Source: Streptomyces sp. DT2A-34 (GTDB taxonomy: Bacteria; Actinomycetota; Actinomycetes; Streptomycetales; Streptomycetaceae). From it: a DNA stretch of 64,000 bases. Positions 8,890-18,166 of this stretch are shown here, piece after piece (position 1 is the first letter of the stretch; each line of letters begins with the position of its first letter). A program made the translations under genes and the position numbers. Location of the stretch: NCBI RefSeq assembly GCF_030499515.1, contig NZ_JASTWJ010000001.1, forward strand, positions 1,488,001-1,552,000. Direction: 5' to 3'. The notes beneath the pieces were generated by a model. The model made no database searches, had not been told where the DNA came from, and saw only the letters and a program-made list of their open reading frames with translations.

Positions 8890-9810
8890 TCAAAGGCCCC
8901 ACAGCAGTCCGTCGATGGCAGTGCGCCCCTTACTTCCGGCCTCCGGCATGAAGTGAGCATAGTAACCAAGCGTGACAGCCGGGGAGGAGTGCCCGAGCCA
9001 TCGTGCCAGCGTCACCACGGACTCCCCCGCCTCCAGCATGATCGAGGCGTAGGTGTGCCGCAGCACGTGGAAGGCGTCCTTCGGCGCCGCCTCCCGCTGC
9101 CAGTCCTTCGCACCCTTGGCGCGCGGCGGAATGACGCCGGCCTTGGCCGGCGCCGGCTTCCAGGTGTAGGTATTCCACGTGTTCACCGCCACGGCGTTGC
9201 CGAATCGGGTGGTGAGCAGGAGGGAGAACTTCTTCCGCTGCTTGTCCGCCTCTGGCCTCCCCCACGGAAGCTCCACCTCCACCGGCGGGAACGCCTCGAC
9301 GTGACGCTTCAGCTCGTCCGCCACCGAGGAGGGCATGTCGATGATGCGCGTCTTCGCCCCCTTCGGCAGGGCGAAGTACAACGTCCCCTTGATGGCCTGA
9401 ACTTGGCGACGAACGTGGAGAACGCCTCGGGCACAGTCGATGTCCTCTGGGCTCAAACCGAAGACTTCGCCCTGCCGAAGTCCGCACCCCAGCCCGACGA
9501 CGACGGCTATTCGGTGCCGCGGACTGATCACATCACGGACTCGGAGCGCCGTCTCCAGCGGCCACGTTTCGCGTCGCTCCTTCGGCGCCTTCGGCCAGCG
9601 CACGGACTTCGCGTGCATGGGGTTCCTGGCGAGCCGCTTGTCGTCGACGGCAGCCTCCAGAATGCTCGACAGCTCGGACAAGATGCCGCGCCGGTAGTCG
9701 ACCGAGGAGACTGTCGTCTCCAACGTAGCTATGTACGCGCGGAGTTCGGCTGCCGTGATGTTCCGGAGCGGCGCAACAAGTCCGGCGGATGGTGCTCGCT
9801 CCTTGCAGGA
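8890..9810 (-). pseudogene. Tyrosine recombinase (integrase), N-terminus lost
   Basis: The catalytic domain is complete: the first Arg in GLGCGLRQGEVFGL, HVLRHTYASIML, GHSSPAVTLGYY with the terminal Tyr, and a short tail ending DGLLWGL. A core-binding part is readable (LRNITAAELRAYIATLETTVSSVDYRRG in two pieces). Before that the frame runs on without a start, and the N-terminal arm-binding domain is missing. It resembles actinophage or AICE integrases. The stop is 2 bases from the next gene's start, suggesting that the element joined the chromosome at that point and later lost its other genes. Confidence 0.75.
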
Positions 9811-10180
9811 TGAGAAAGCGACCTCGTGCGTCGCCCGCGCTGCGAATGGTGACGCCTGGGAAGCACCCGGACACGGGTGCGAAACGGGACCGTCGCGGCT
9901 GGCAACGTCGACCAGACGCGGGGGCTGGCGGCCGCCGCCCCGGGGCCTTCGGTACCGCCACGCAGCCGGGCACGATCGCCGGGGGCGAGGACGCTACGGC
10001 CTCGCACGAGGCCGTGCAGGACCGCGGTTGGTCGTGGCTCCCGCAGGTCCGCCTCGGGTCTGGCAGCCTCCGCCTCGCAGGCCGGCTGCTTCAAGGGCCG
10101 TCGGCGAACCGGCACACCGTTGGTCGGGCAGTCCCCGGGCCGGCGACCAGGGCCCGGGAGGAAGACCATCCTCACCGTGA
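9811..10180. other. Gene-free junction sequence
   Basis: This 370-base stretch lies between the truncated integrase and the ABC permease stop. All frames give arginine/proline-rich, low-quality readings. I see no gene, RNA or clear repeat in it. It is probably scrambled remains of the element that carried the integrase. Confidence 0.5.
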
Positions 10181-10972
10181 TCACCCTGCCTGGACTCTCG
10201 TCCTGCGGGACCGCGGGGAGCGGGAAGGGCGGTGGGTGTGGAGGACGAGCAGCGCCAGGGCGCCGGTCGCTGCGGACCAGGTGAGGGAGAGCAGGCCGTG
10301 GGACCAGGGAATGTGCGCGGTGAGGGCTGAGCTCAGCGCCAGCTGGGTCACGCCGTACAGAGGAAGCACGGACACGCCTGCCACATCCATGAGCGTGTTG
10401 AAGACGGGATTCTGCAGGCCGGTGTCGACCAGGCTGAGCATGATGATGAGGAAGAAGCCCTCCAGCTCGCCGCGGACCAGAGAGCCGAGCAGAAGACCGA
10501 TGCCGCCGTAGGCGAGGCCCGCGCCCGCAAGCGCCAGCCCCAGAGGGCCGGCGTGGCGCACGGGCAGGGAGATCCACAGCAGAATCGTGGTGTAGAACGC
10601 CAGCAGGGCGGCGGTGAGGGCGACGGCAGCCAGTTTCGCCAGCAGCATCGGAAGCCGGGGGTAGCCGGCCAACAGCAGACGGCGGTCCATCTGCCGCGAC
10701 TGGAAGGTCTCCGTGAAGGTGATGAAGCCGGCGACCAGGGTGACGGCGCCCAGAGCGCTGGCCACCTGGCCCACCTGGCTGGCCCGGCCGGAGACGGGGG
10801 CGCTGATGGCGTCCAGCCAGATGCCCACCACTGCGTCGGACGTGCACAGGCGTGCCACAGCGATCCAGACCGGGATGAACGCCACTGCCAGAACCAAGGC
10901 CAGCCGGTTGCGCAGGTGACCCAGCAGAGTGCAGCGCAGCAGTTCGGTGAATGCCGCCCAGGACAGCCTCAA
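10181..10972 (-). CDS. ABC-2 type transporter permease
   Basis: The protein has 263 residues with six hydrophobic segments, among them LALVLAVAFIPVWIAV (about 24), VASALGAVTLVAGFITF (70), LLAKLAAVALTAALLAFY (108) and LGLALAGAGLAYGGIGLLLG (145). It starts at a TTG that overlaps the stop of the ATPase gene, so the two form a translationally coupled exporter. The C-terminus is an arginine-rich tail. The substrate is unknown. Confidence 0.85.
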   Translation of the reverse strand: MRLSWAAFTELLRCTLLGHLRNRLALVLAVAFIPVWIAVARLCTSDAVVGIWLDAISAPVSGRASQVGQVASALGAVTLVAGFITFTETFQSRQMDRRLLLAGYPRLPMLLAKLAAVALTAALLAFYTTILLWISLPVRHAGPLGLALAGAGLAYGGIGLLLGSLVRGELEGFFLIIMLSLVDTGLQNPVFNTLMDVAGVSVLPLYGVTQLALSSALTAHIPWSHGLLSLTWSAATGALALLVLHTHRPSRSPRSRRTRVQAG

Positions 10973-11604
10973 CGGTTGGTCTCCTCGAAGTGCAGACGCC
11001 CTTGACGCAGATGAGCGATCGCGTCGAAGTGGTGCAGGTCGTGCAGCAGGTGCGACACCACGATGATCGACCGGCCCTGATCACGCAGATCGGCGGCCAG
11101 GGTCCAGAACCGCTGATGGGTGTCCCAGTCAAAGCCCTGGTAGGGCTCGTCCAGGACCAGCAGCTGCGGATCGTGCATGAGGGCGATCAGCAGGTTCAGC
11201 TTCTGTCGCGTTCCGCCACTGAGCTCGCCGACCTGCTGTCGTCGGCAGCCGGTCAGTGCCAGTAGTTCCATCAGCTCGTCGACGCGCTCCAGCGTCGGCA
11301 GCCGGTAGGCCATCTGGAACAAGCGCAGATGCTGCCCGACGGTGAAGGCATCGTTCAGTACCACTCGTTGCGGGCAGTACCCCACCGCCCCGGCCCGGGT
11401 CACCGTTCCGCGGTCGGGTGCGAGGTGTCCTACGGCGATCTGCAGCAGAGTGCTCTTGCCCGCCCCGTTCTCACCGACGACTCCTACCAGCGTCCCGGCG
11501 GGCACATCGAGGTGGACGTCGCGCAGGACCTGCCTGCCGCCGTACTCCTTGCATACTCCGCTGATCCGAAGCCGTGGCCGGTGACGCGTCGTTGCCATCT
11601 GCAC
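10969..11604 (-). CDS. ABC transporter ATP-binding protein
   Basis: A 211-residue ATPase with Walker A GENGAGKSTL (about 40), signature LSGGTRQK (about 130), Walker B LLVLDEPYQGFD (about 150) and switch VVSHLL (about 186). The GTG at 11604 (two codons before an ATG) is preferred because GAGGGG lies 5-7 bases upstream. With the following permease it makes a minimal exporter. The divergent flavin monooxygenase 290 bases away may belong to the same unit, but this is only position. Confidence 0.9.
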   Translation of the reverse strand: MQMATTRHRPRLRISGVCKEYGGRQVLRDVHLDVPAGTLVGVVGENGAGKSTLLQIAVGHLAPDRGTVTRAGAVGYCPQRVVLNDAFTVGQHLRLFQMAYRLPTLERVDELMELLALTGCRRQQVGELSGGTRQKLNLLIALMHDPQLLVLDEPYQGFDWDTHQRFWTLAADLRDQGRSIIVVSHLLHDLHHFDAIAHLRQGRLHFEETNR

Positions 11605-11892
11605 ATCAGCCCCTCGTGAGATCGGATGGGCGTAGCGCGTCGGTCCGCAGGGGGCCCACCGGCAGACCAACACCTACCTGCTTCATCCGGGACCTGGCCG
11701 ATCAGCTGCGCTCGGCCCGGACGGTCCGGCCCCGGCGGACCGATCGCCTGCGCGCGGTGCGCGCTGATGCGCGGTTCAACGAGTCCGTACCGCTGGTGTA
11801 ACGGCAGCCACCGCATCAGCATCGCCACTCCACAGGCTGTGCGCCTCCCAGTTGGGCGTGACGTGCGGCGCCATCTGCCGTTGTAGAAAGCG

Positions 11893-13122
11893 ATGCCCCC
11901 GACACCACAGCCAGACTTCCACGCGTCCACGATCGTGATCGGAGCCGGTCCCCATGGCCTCGCGGTTGCCGCGCTACTGCGCCGCGCCGGGGTGGCGACC
12001 GTGATACTGGAACAGGCGGACCGGGTCGGAGCGAACTGGACCCAGCGGTATGACCATCTACGCCTGCACACCACCCCCGGCGCCTCGAAGCTCCCCGGCC
12101 TGCCGGTGCCGCGCCAGGCAGGCCCATGGGTGAGCCGGGACGACTACGTGCGATACCTGGAGGACTACGTCGCCCATCACCGACTCGACGTCCGGGTGAG
12201 CAGCCCGGTGCAACGCGTCGAACGGGCCGAGCCCGGTTCGGGAGCACGGTGGCTGGTCCACACCCCGGACGGTCCCGTGCCCACTGGCGCGGTCGTGGTG
12301 GCCACCGGCCGCTGCCATACCCCGAACCTCCCCCATTGGCCCGGGCGTTCGACCTTCACCGGAACACTGCTGCACTCGGCCCACTACCGCTCTCCGGCCC
12401 CCTACCGCGGGCAGCACGTCCTGGTGGTCGGCGCCGGCAACAGCGGTACCGAGATCGCGAGCGTCCTGGCCGGGGCCGGAGCCGAACGGGTATGGATCGC
12501 GGTCCGTACGCCACCCAACATCCTGCCCCGCTCCAGCGCCCGGTGGCATGCGGTCGGGCGGCTGACGGAGGCCCTCCCGCTCGCGTGGCGCGACCGCACC
12601 TCCCTGCTCACGCAGCGTCTCGCGGTGCCCGACCTGACGTCACGGGGACTGCCGCGGCCCCGCACGGGCCTGTACACCCGCAACGCCCGCGAAGGGGTCA
12701 ACCCGGTGCTCGACCACGGGTTCGTGGACGCCGTCCGGTCCGGGAGGGTCGAGCCGGTCGCGGCCGTCCAGGCGTTCGACGGCCCCGACGTGTTACTGGC
12801 CGACGGCACCCGACTGCAACCCGACACGGTCATCGCGGCCACCGGCTACCGGCCCGCCCTGCACGACCTGGTCGGGTCCCTGGGCGTACTCGACGAAGCC
12901 GGGCAACCCCTCGCCGTAGGGGCACAGACCCATCCCGAAGCCCCGCGCTTGTACTTCGCCGGATACACCAATCCCCTTACGGGTGTCCTTCGCCAGGCGG
13001 GCATCGAGGCACGCGCCATCACCCACGCACTTCGACGTGAGACGGCGCGGGCACCCCTTCTCACCGCCCAGGTCGGCGACCGCACAGCCGGCACACCCCA
13101 ACAAGGGCACAGTCCGAGCTGA
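11893..13122 (+). CDS. Flavin-containing (class B) monooxygenase
   Basis: A 409-residue flavoprotein. FAD site GAGPHGLAVAALLRRAG is near residue 17 and NADPH site VVGAGNSGTEIASVL near 178. The class B fingerprint FxGxxxHxxxY is matched exactly by FTGTLLHSAHY at about 156, and IAATGYRP lies near 320. Such enzymes oxygenate N or S atoms or perform Baeyer-Villiger reactions. No biosynthetic partner is next to it except the divergent ABC exporter, so it may be a tailoring or detoxifying enzyme. The ATG lacks a clear ribosome site. Confidence 0.9.
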   Translation: MPPTPQPDFHASTIVIGAGPHGLAVAALLRRAGVATVILEQADRVGANWTQRYDHLRLHTTPGASKLPGLPVPRQAGPWVSRDDYVRYLEDYVAHHRLDVRVSSPVQRVERAEPGSGARWLVHTPDGPVPTGAVVVATGRCHTPNLPHWPGRSTFTGTLLHSAHYRSPAPYRGQHVLVVGAGNSGTEIASVLAGAGAERVWIAVRTPPNILPRSSARWHAVGRLTEALPLAWRDRTSLLTQRLAVPDLTSRGLPRPRTGLYTRNAREGVNPVLDHGFVDAVRSGRVEPVAAVQAFDGPDVLLADGTRLQPDTVIAATGYRPALHDLVGSLGVLDEAGQPLAVGAQTHPEAPRLYFAGYTNPLTGVLRQAGIEARAITHALRRETARAPLLTAQVGDRTAGTPQQGHSPS

Positions 13123-13665
13123 CGGAGCTTCGAAAGCTTGGCCCTTCAGCGGCGCAGCCTGTACGGCGATTGGATGCCGCGGCGGCGGTAGGAGACAGGC
13201 GTGGACACTTCGACGGAGCGCATGCCTGGTAAGTGAGGGGGACGTCGGTGGGGGCAGAGCGCCGCACACGGTGTGGGGGAAACCCTCCCCGACGTTCCAG
13301 GGCTGAACCACCGCCTTGGCCCTGCGCTCCGCCTTGCGTGTCTTCCGAGGGATCGTGGCCTCCTGGGCAACGTTCGCGGCGACCAGGCGCCGGGCCACTG
13401 CCCGGTTCAGTGCCTCCTTCAGCCGCGTTTGCTGGCGGTGGCCCTATCGGGAGTGGGCGTGGGACGCGCATGCCGGCGGGCATAGCGCTGGTGGCGGGTA
13501 CGGTCCGATGCATCTGACGGACGTGACGGCATCCATGCTGGCCGCCGGGGACGCAGGCGCGGTGGGGCGTCCCGCACCCACCGCCGCACGGGCTGAGCCG
13601 CTTGCCGGCTCCGTGAGCGGTCCAGGCCGGGGTGGGGCGCGGCGGCGAGCCGCCCCGGCCGGGCC
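13123..13665. other. Gene-poor spacer with an integrase fragment
   Basis: Apart from the recombinase fragment at 13275-13440 I see no gene. Long open frames here are arginine/proline-rich and lack start signals. It probably marks an old recombination junction between the monooxygenase and the DUF418-type gene. Confidence 0.5.
13275..13440 (-). pseudogene. Fragment of a second tyrosine recombinase
   Basis: About 55 residues read LKEALNRAVARRLVAANVAQ, then ATIPRKTRKAERRAKAVVQP. This is the end of the SAM-like core-binding domain and the linker to the catalytic domain of phage-type integrases. Nothing of the catalytic domain follows in any frame, and the upstream part is frameshifted. It is not a piece of the integrase at 8890, whose sequence at this place differs. 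Confidence 0.55.
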
Positions 13666-14910
13666 TCATCGGATGTGCTTCGTCGGCTTGGTCGCGGCGT
13701 AGAGCAGATACTCCAGGGGTCCGCGGCGGAAGAAGCGGGACCAGATCGCGGCGAACACGATCGCCCCGAGGACGAACAGGAGCAGCGGCACCCAGGACTG
13801 CTGGGTGCTGGTTCCGCTGGGCATGGACAGCGCGGACTGTGCGACGAAGTGGCCGACGTAGGCCGTCAGGGACATGGTGCCCACGGCGATGACCGGTTTG
13901 GCCAGGCGGCGCAGTCGCGGCAGGCGGTCCATCGCCGCCGTCGCGCCCACGATCACGAGGATCGCGACTCCCACGCTGCCGATGATGTCGAACGTGGTAC
14001 CGCTGTGCGGCCCGGCCGTCAAGAGCATCGATGCCTGGGGCTCGAACGACCCGCCGTCGGGGGACATCGCCCCGGAGCTACCGGACGACGGCCCGCCTTC
14101 CGCCAAGCTGTCCAACGCGTCCTTGCCGGCCAGCAGCAAGGACATGCCGTACGCGGCCACGGTGAGGGCGGCGCCGAGCGCGGCCAGGCGCCGCTGGACG
14201 GCGGTCGCGGACAGGTCGAGGCGGGCCAGCGCCATACCGGCGATCACGAACGACATCCACGTGATCGTCGGGTAGAAGCCGGTGAACAGGAGATCGAGCA
14301 CTCCCACGTCGCTGAGCCGGTGGAGCGGGTCGTAGGCGTTGATGCTCTGCTGGATCGGCTGGGTCAGCAGCGAGTTGAGGGCGAACGCCAGCTGTGGTGT
14401 GACGAGGGCGAGGGCGGCCGCGGTGATCGCGAGTGTCTTGGCGCGCAGTCGCACCAGGGGCAGGGCGAGCAGGAAGTAGACCCCGTAGAAGCCGAGGATG
14501 ATCACTCCCCCGTATTCCATCGCCATCGCGGTGCCCAGCGTCAGCAGGATCACGGCGCGGATCGCGATCCTGGCCTTCGCCTGCCGGCCGGCCAGGCCGG
14601 TCTTCGGCTCCCGGCGGCCGGCGAGCAGCATCAGTGAGAACCCGGCGAGGGTGGCGAAGAGGACCGACGAGTGACCGTCCGCCAGGTACCGGATCCAGCT
14701 GGCGACGCCGTCCGTGGCCGACAGCGGGGGGCCGATGTGCACGACGTACATGCCGAACACCGCCAGCGCGCGGGCCAGGTCCACCCCGACGAGGCGTCCT
14801 ATCGACGGACCGGGCGAGGCCGGCACGGCGGACTCCGGCGGGGTTCGGGGCTGCGGCGGCGAGTTCTCCTGCGGAGCTGACGTCTCCTGCAGCGGCTGCG
14901 ACTTTGTCAT
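13666..14910 (-). CDS. DUF418-type multi-pass membrane protein
   Basis: A 414-residue protein with a proline-rich cytoplasmic start followed by about ten membrane segments. It contains IGRLVGVDLARALAVFGMY near 37 and HVGHF/PLEYLLY-like features near the end (TAYVGHFVAQSAL, FRRGPLEYLLYA), the hallmarks of DUF418/acyltransferase-like membrane proteins. The role of the family is unclear; the fold suggests transfer of acyl groups across the membrane. The ATG lies about 210 bases from a divergent small gene and an ABC exporter. A truncated copy of its beginning is found at 20136. Confidence 0.85.
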   Translation of the reverse strand: MTKSQPLQETSAPQENSPPQPRTPPESAVPASPGPSIGRLVGVDLARALAVFGMYVVHIGPPLSATDGVASWIRYLADGHSSVLFATLAGFSLMLLAGRREPKTGLAGRQAKARIAIRAVILLTLGTAMAMEYGGVIILGFYGVYFLLALPLVRLRAKTLAITAAALALVTPQLAFALNSLLTQPIQQSINAYDPLHRLSDVGVLDLLFTGFYPTITWMSFVIAGMALARLDLSATAVQRRLAALGAALTVAAYGMSLLLAGKDALDSLAEGGPSSGSSGAMSPDGGSFEPQASMLLTAGPHSGTTFDIIGSVGVAILVIVGATAAMDRLPRLRRLAKPVIAVGTMSLTAYVGHFVAQSALSMPSGTSTQQSWVPLLLFVLGAIVFAAIWSRFFRRGPLEYLLYAATKPTKHIR

Positions 14911-15122
14911 ACGGAGAATCTCGCGTGGACGTCAGGAGGCGGACCATCCGGCAGGCTTCGGTAACGGCCCCGCCGATCAGCGGGTACCGCCCCGCCGACC
15001 GGCGGAGTCTCGTCCCGACCGGTCCGGCGCGACCGGACGGCGGTCTTCTCCAGCCACTCGGCGGGGGTGGACCCGACAGTTGCCGGATGGGCGCGAGGCG
15101 GCCGGGCTTCCAGGCTGGAGGC

Positions 15123-15347
15123 ATGACACACCGTGCACGACACAAGGAGTGCGAGGACGAGGACTTCCTCGGATCATCGGCCGGCGTACCGGGCCGTGAC
15201 GCCATCCCTGGCAGGGGCGAGTTTCTGGAGTTCCTCGGCCTGACCCTGTCGGCGGGCGCCTTCGTCCTGTTCGTCGTCGTGCGTCCTGAGGTCTCCGAAA
15301 CGTTGGTGCACGCCCTCGCCGCGAGGACAGCCGCCTTCGTCCCCTGA
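15123..15347 (+). CDS. Small single-pass membrane protein, hypothetical
   Basis: The gene encodes 74 residues with an acidic start and one hydrophobic helix ([17 protein letters not shown]). It is followed 74 bases later by the ABC exporter gene. GGAGG lies directly before the ATG, closer than ideal. The leader and first codons resemble those before the DUF418 fragment at 20136, so it may be a rearranged gene head rather than an old protein. Confidence 0.45.
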   Translation: MTHRARHKECEDEDFLGSSAGVPGRDAIPGRGEFLEFLGLTLSAGAFVLFVVVRPEVSETLVHALAARTAAFVP

Positions 15348-15421
15348 GCCGGCACATGCTCACCCCTGGTGTGCCGGACCGCTGTTGCGGTGCCCGGCAG
15401 ACCGCAGAAGAAAGGAATCTC

Positions 15422-17209
15422 GTGAACACCGCATCCGCCCCGACGACGGATGAAACGTCCCTGTCCGCCCGAGAGACGGTCAAGGCGCTGTACGCGTATG
15501 TCCGACCGCACCGGTGGGCCGTCGCTCTCGGCTTGTTGTGCGCCCTGGTCGGGGCCGCCGGGGGACTGTTGCAGCCGCTGGCCACCAAGGCACTGGTGGA
15601 CCGGCTCGCGACAGGTGAGACCATCGCCGGGATCCTGATCGCGCTCACCGCGCTGGTGGTGCTGGGCACGGCGGTCGAGGCGTTCGGCGCGTATGTGCTG
15701 GAACGGACGGCGGAGTCGGTGGTCCTGGCCGCGCGGCGCACCCTTGTGGGGCGGTTGCTGCGGCTGCGGATCGCGGAGTGGGAGCGGATCCCGCCGGGTG
15801 ATCTGATGTCCCGGGTCACCTCGGACACCACGCTGCTGCGGGCGGTCAGCACCCAGGCGGTCGTCTCCGCGGCGAGCGGCGCGGTGGCCTTCGTGGCGGC
15901 GATCGTGATGATGGCGTTCCTGGACGTCGTGCTGCTGGGTGTGACGCTCGGCGTGGTCGTGCTGGTCGGTGGGGCCGTCGCGCTGGTGATGCCGAGGATC
16001 GCCCGGGCCACCGAGCGGTCGCAGGAGGCGGTCGGGGAGATTTCCGTCGCGCTGGAGCGGGCTCTCGGGGCGTTTCGCACGGTGAAGGCGTCCGGTGCCG
16101 AGGAGCGGGAGACCGCCCGGGTGGAGGCGGCGGCACGGCGGGCGTGGCGGCACGGCGTGAAGAGCGCGAAGTGGGAAGCCGTGGCAGGCTCGGCGGACGA
16201 ACTCGCCGTACAGCTGGCCTTTCTCGCGGTGCTCGCGGTCGGCGGGGCGCGGGTGGCGTCCGCGGAGATCCCCGTGTCCACCCTCATTGCCTTCCTGCTG
16301 TACCTCTTCTACCTGATCGAACCGGTGTCCAAGCTGGTCGACGCCGTGTCCCACTATCAGGAGGGGGCGGCCGCGATCTCCCGGATCGCGCACGTGGAAC
16401 GCCTGTCGACGGAGCCGCCCGCCCAGCGGAACGGCGCCCTGCCCAGGCAGCGGGCAGCGGTGCCGGGCCCGGCGTCGGTCCGCTTCGAGGACGTGTCCTT
16501 CCGCTACCGTCCGGGCCTGCCGTATATCCACCAGCAGGTGAGTTTCGAGGTGCCGGGCACCGGGATGACGGCCTTCGTCGGCCCCTCCGGTGCGGGCAAG
16601 TCGACGGTCTTCGCGCTCATCGAGCAGTTCTACGAGGCCACTGGCGGCCGGGTCCTGGTCGACGGAAAGGACGTACAGGACTGGTCCCTGTCCGAACTAC
16701 GGTCTGCCATCGGGTACGTGGAGCAGGACGCTCCGGTGCTGGCCGGCACGCTGCGCGAGAACCTGGTCTTCGCCGCGCCCCGCGCGACGGACGACGACAT
16801 CCGCGACATCCTGGCACGGACGAAGCTCGACACCCTCGTCAAGCGCCTGCCCCACGGCCTGGACACCCCGGTCGGACACCGCGGCTCGCAGCTGTCGGGC
16901 GGCGAGCGGCAGCGCATCGCGATCGCCCGCGCACTGCTGCGGCGGCCCCAGCTGCTGCTCCTTGACGAGGCGACGTCGCAGCTCGACGCCGTCAACGAGC
17001 TGGCGCTGCGGGACGTCGTCGCGGAGGTGGCTCGGGAGACCACCGTGCTGGTGGTGGCCCACCGCCTGTCGACGGTGACAGAAGCCGACCGGATCGTCGT
17101 GATGGACGCCGGACGGGTCCGGTCGGTGGGCACCCATGATGAACTCGTGGCCCAGGACCAGCTGTACGCGCAGCTGGCGGCCACCCAGCTCCTGGCCCCC
17201 GCGCGATGA
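15422..17209 (+). CDS. ABC transporter, fused permease and ATPase
   Basis: A 595-residue half-transporter of the multidrug/lipid exporter type (two copies form the pump). A six-helix membrane domain spans about 20-310 and a nucleotide-binding domain about 350-590. The latter has Walker [11 protein letters not shown], signature [16 protein letters not shown], Walker [13 protein letters not shown] and the switch His in VVAHRLSTV. The GTG start has an AAAGGA ribosome site. It is followed by a strong terminator at 17223-17262. The substrate is unknown. The nearby two-component system may regulate it, as is common for such exporters. Confidence 0.93.
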   Translation: MNTASAPTTDETSLSARETVKALYAYVRPHRWAVALGLLCALVGAAGGLLQPLATKALVDRLATGETIAGILIALTALVVLGTAVEAFGAYVLERTAESVVLAARRTLVGRLLRLRIAEWERIPPGDLMSRVTSDTTLLRAVSTQAVVSAASGAVAFVAAIVMMAFLDVVLLGVTLGVVVLVGGAVALVMPRIARATERSQEAVGEISVALERALGAFRTVKASGAEERETARVEAAARRAWRHGVKSAKWEAVAGSADELAVQLAFLAVLAVGGARVASAEIPVSTLIAFLLYLFYLIEPVSKLVDAVSHYQEGAAAISRIAHVERLSTEPPAQRNGALPRQRAAVPGPASVRFEDVSFRYRPGLPYIHQQVSFEVPGTGMTAFVGPSGAGKSTVFALIEQFYEATGGRVLVDGKDVQDWSLSELRSAIGYVEQDAPVLAGTLRENLVFAAPRATDDDIRDILARTKLDTLVKRLPHGLDTPVGHRGSQLSGGERQRIAIARALLRRPQLLLLDEATSQLDAVNELALRDVVAEVARETTVLVVAHRLSTVTEADRIVVMDAGRVRSVGTHDELVAQDQLYAQLAATQLLAPAR

Positions 17210-17222
17210 CCCACCCCCGTAG

Positions 17223-17262
17223 GGTTGTCCGGCCGTCCACTGCCCCATTCGGCCGGACAACC
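17223..17262. terminator. Hairpin terminator after the ABC exporter
   Basis: Arms of 13 bases, GGTTGTCCGGCCG and its exact complement, are separated by 14 bases and begin 13 bases after the exporter's stop. There is no T run, as usual in Streptomyces. Confidence 0.8.
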
Positions 17263-17307
17263 ACACGCGCCGACGCCCACGCAAACCAAGACCGCGAAAG
17301 GCCCGCA

Positions 17308-17349
17308 TGCACACCGAGTCCGCCATCCCTTACAGACATGCGATGTAAG
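17308..17349 (+). pseudogene. Beheaded gene start, 13 codons
   Basis: A GAAAGG ribosome site 5 bases before ATG leads into MHTESAIPYRHAM and then a TAA. The good translation signal followed at once by a stop suggests the first codons of a gene whose body was deleted. It cannot be identified from so few residues. Confidence 0.35.
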
Positions 17350-17399
17350 GCTGGCTGGCCCAGCCGACGGCGCTGTTCGGCGGCGTGTAAGGGCTCCTG

Positions 17400-17681
17400 G
17401 TGTCGAGTTCGGCCGTCGCCGCGCTCACGCAATTCGGCGAGGTGACTCGGGCGGCGCGCATGGACGACGCTCTGTGGGTCCTGTTCACCGCCCTCGCTTC
17501 GGTCCTGGCCCATGGTTATGCCCACCGGATCGGCCACCGCGATGCCCAGGGCCATCCTGGCGTACTGGGTGTGGTGCGTGCCGTGCTCGGCGAATGGCCG
17601 TTGGTGCTGGCGGCGCTGCCCGCCACACTGCTGCTGTTTGGGGCGGGCCGTGGCTGGTGGCGTTCCCAGGGCATCGAATAG
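17400..17681 (+). pseudogene. Fragment of an integral membrane protein
   Basis: The frame encodes 93 residues containing two good membrane helices (ALWVLFTALASVLAHGYAH and WPLVLAALPATLLLFGAG) joined by a short loop. It then ends abruptly in RGWWRSQGIE with a stop. The start is a GTG without a clear ribosome site. Membrane proteins of this type should be longer, so I read it as a truncated gene. The family was not recognised. Confidence 0.45.
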
Positions 17682-18166
17682 TCGATTCGCCCGCGCGCTC
17701 GTCGCCAACGGCTCCGGCCAAAGTCCGCACGCCCCCGCTGGACGGCAGGACACAACCCGCCGCCTGGCGGACGGAACTGCGGGTCGTGACAGGAGGTTTG
17801 GACGTCAGCGAGGTGCACCCACAGCCACCACCACGGCATTTTGGTCACGGCCGCCGAGGACCCCGCGTCAAGCTCCCGTCGTCCGCCCCTGGGCGAGGCG
17901 GAAACCAGGGCCGTCAGCCTGGTGCCGGGGTATTCGCCGTCCTGACGCGGCACCTGACAGAGTCAGAACGGGTAACCGGCGTCCGCGAAGGCGTGTGGGT
18001 TTGCACGTCTGGCCCGAGGGAAGACCCCAAGCCCCTGGGCCGCACCCTGCCCGACTGGACGTCGAGGGCACACGTCTGCAGAAGGTCCCCGAAGCGAAGC
18101 GCACGGAGCCCGAGCGGGTCTGTGGAGCCGGAGCAAGCCGACGGGCCAGCATGAGGTCTTGGCCGG
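17682..18166. other. Gene-free spacer
   Basis: Nothing supportable is seen in about 485 bases between the membrane-protein fragment and the histidine kinase stop. Frames on both strands give proline/arginine-rich readings without start signals, and there are no notable repeats. Confidence 0.5.

Noticed and set aside
8953..9813. 286-codon plus-strand frame opposite the integrase
   Set aside because: Shadow frame; the minus strand carries the recombinase catalytic motifs.
8890..13440. Reading 8890-13440 as one defined integrative element
   Set aside because: The two recombinase pieces are from different integrases and no matching att repeats were found at the edges, so a single element is not supported.
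13061..13669. 202-codon minus-strand frame between monooxygenase and DUF418 gene
   Set aside because: Pro/Arg/Gly-rich without motif; only the short recombinase fragment in another frame is supportable.
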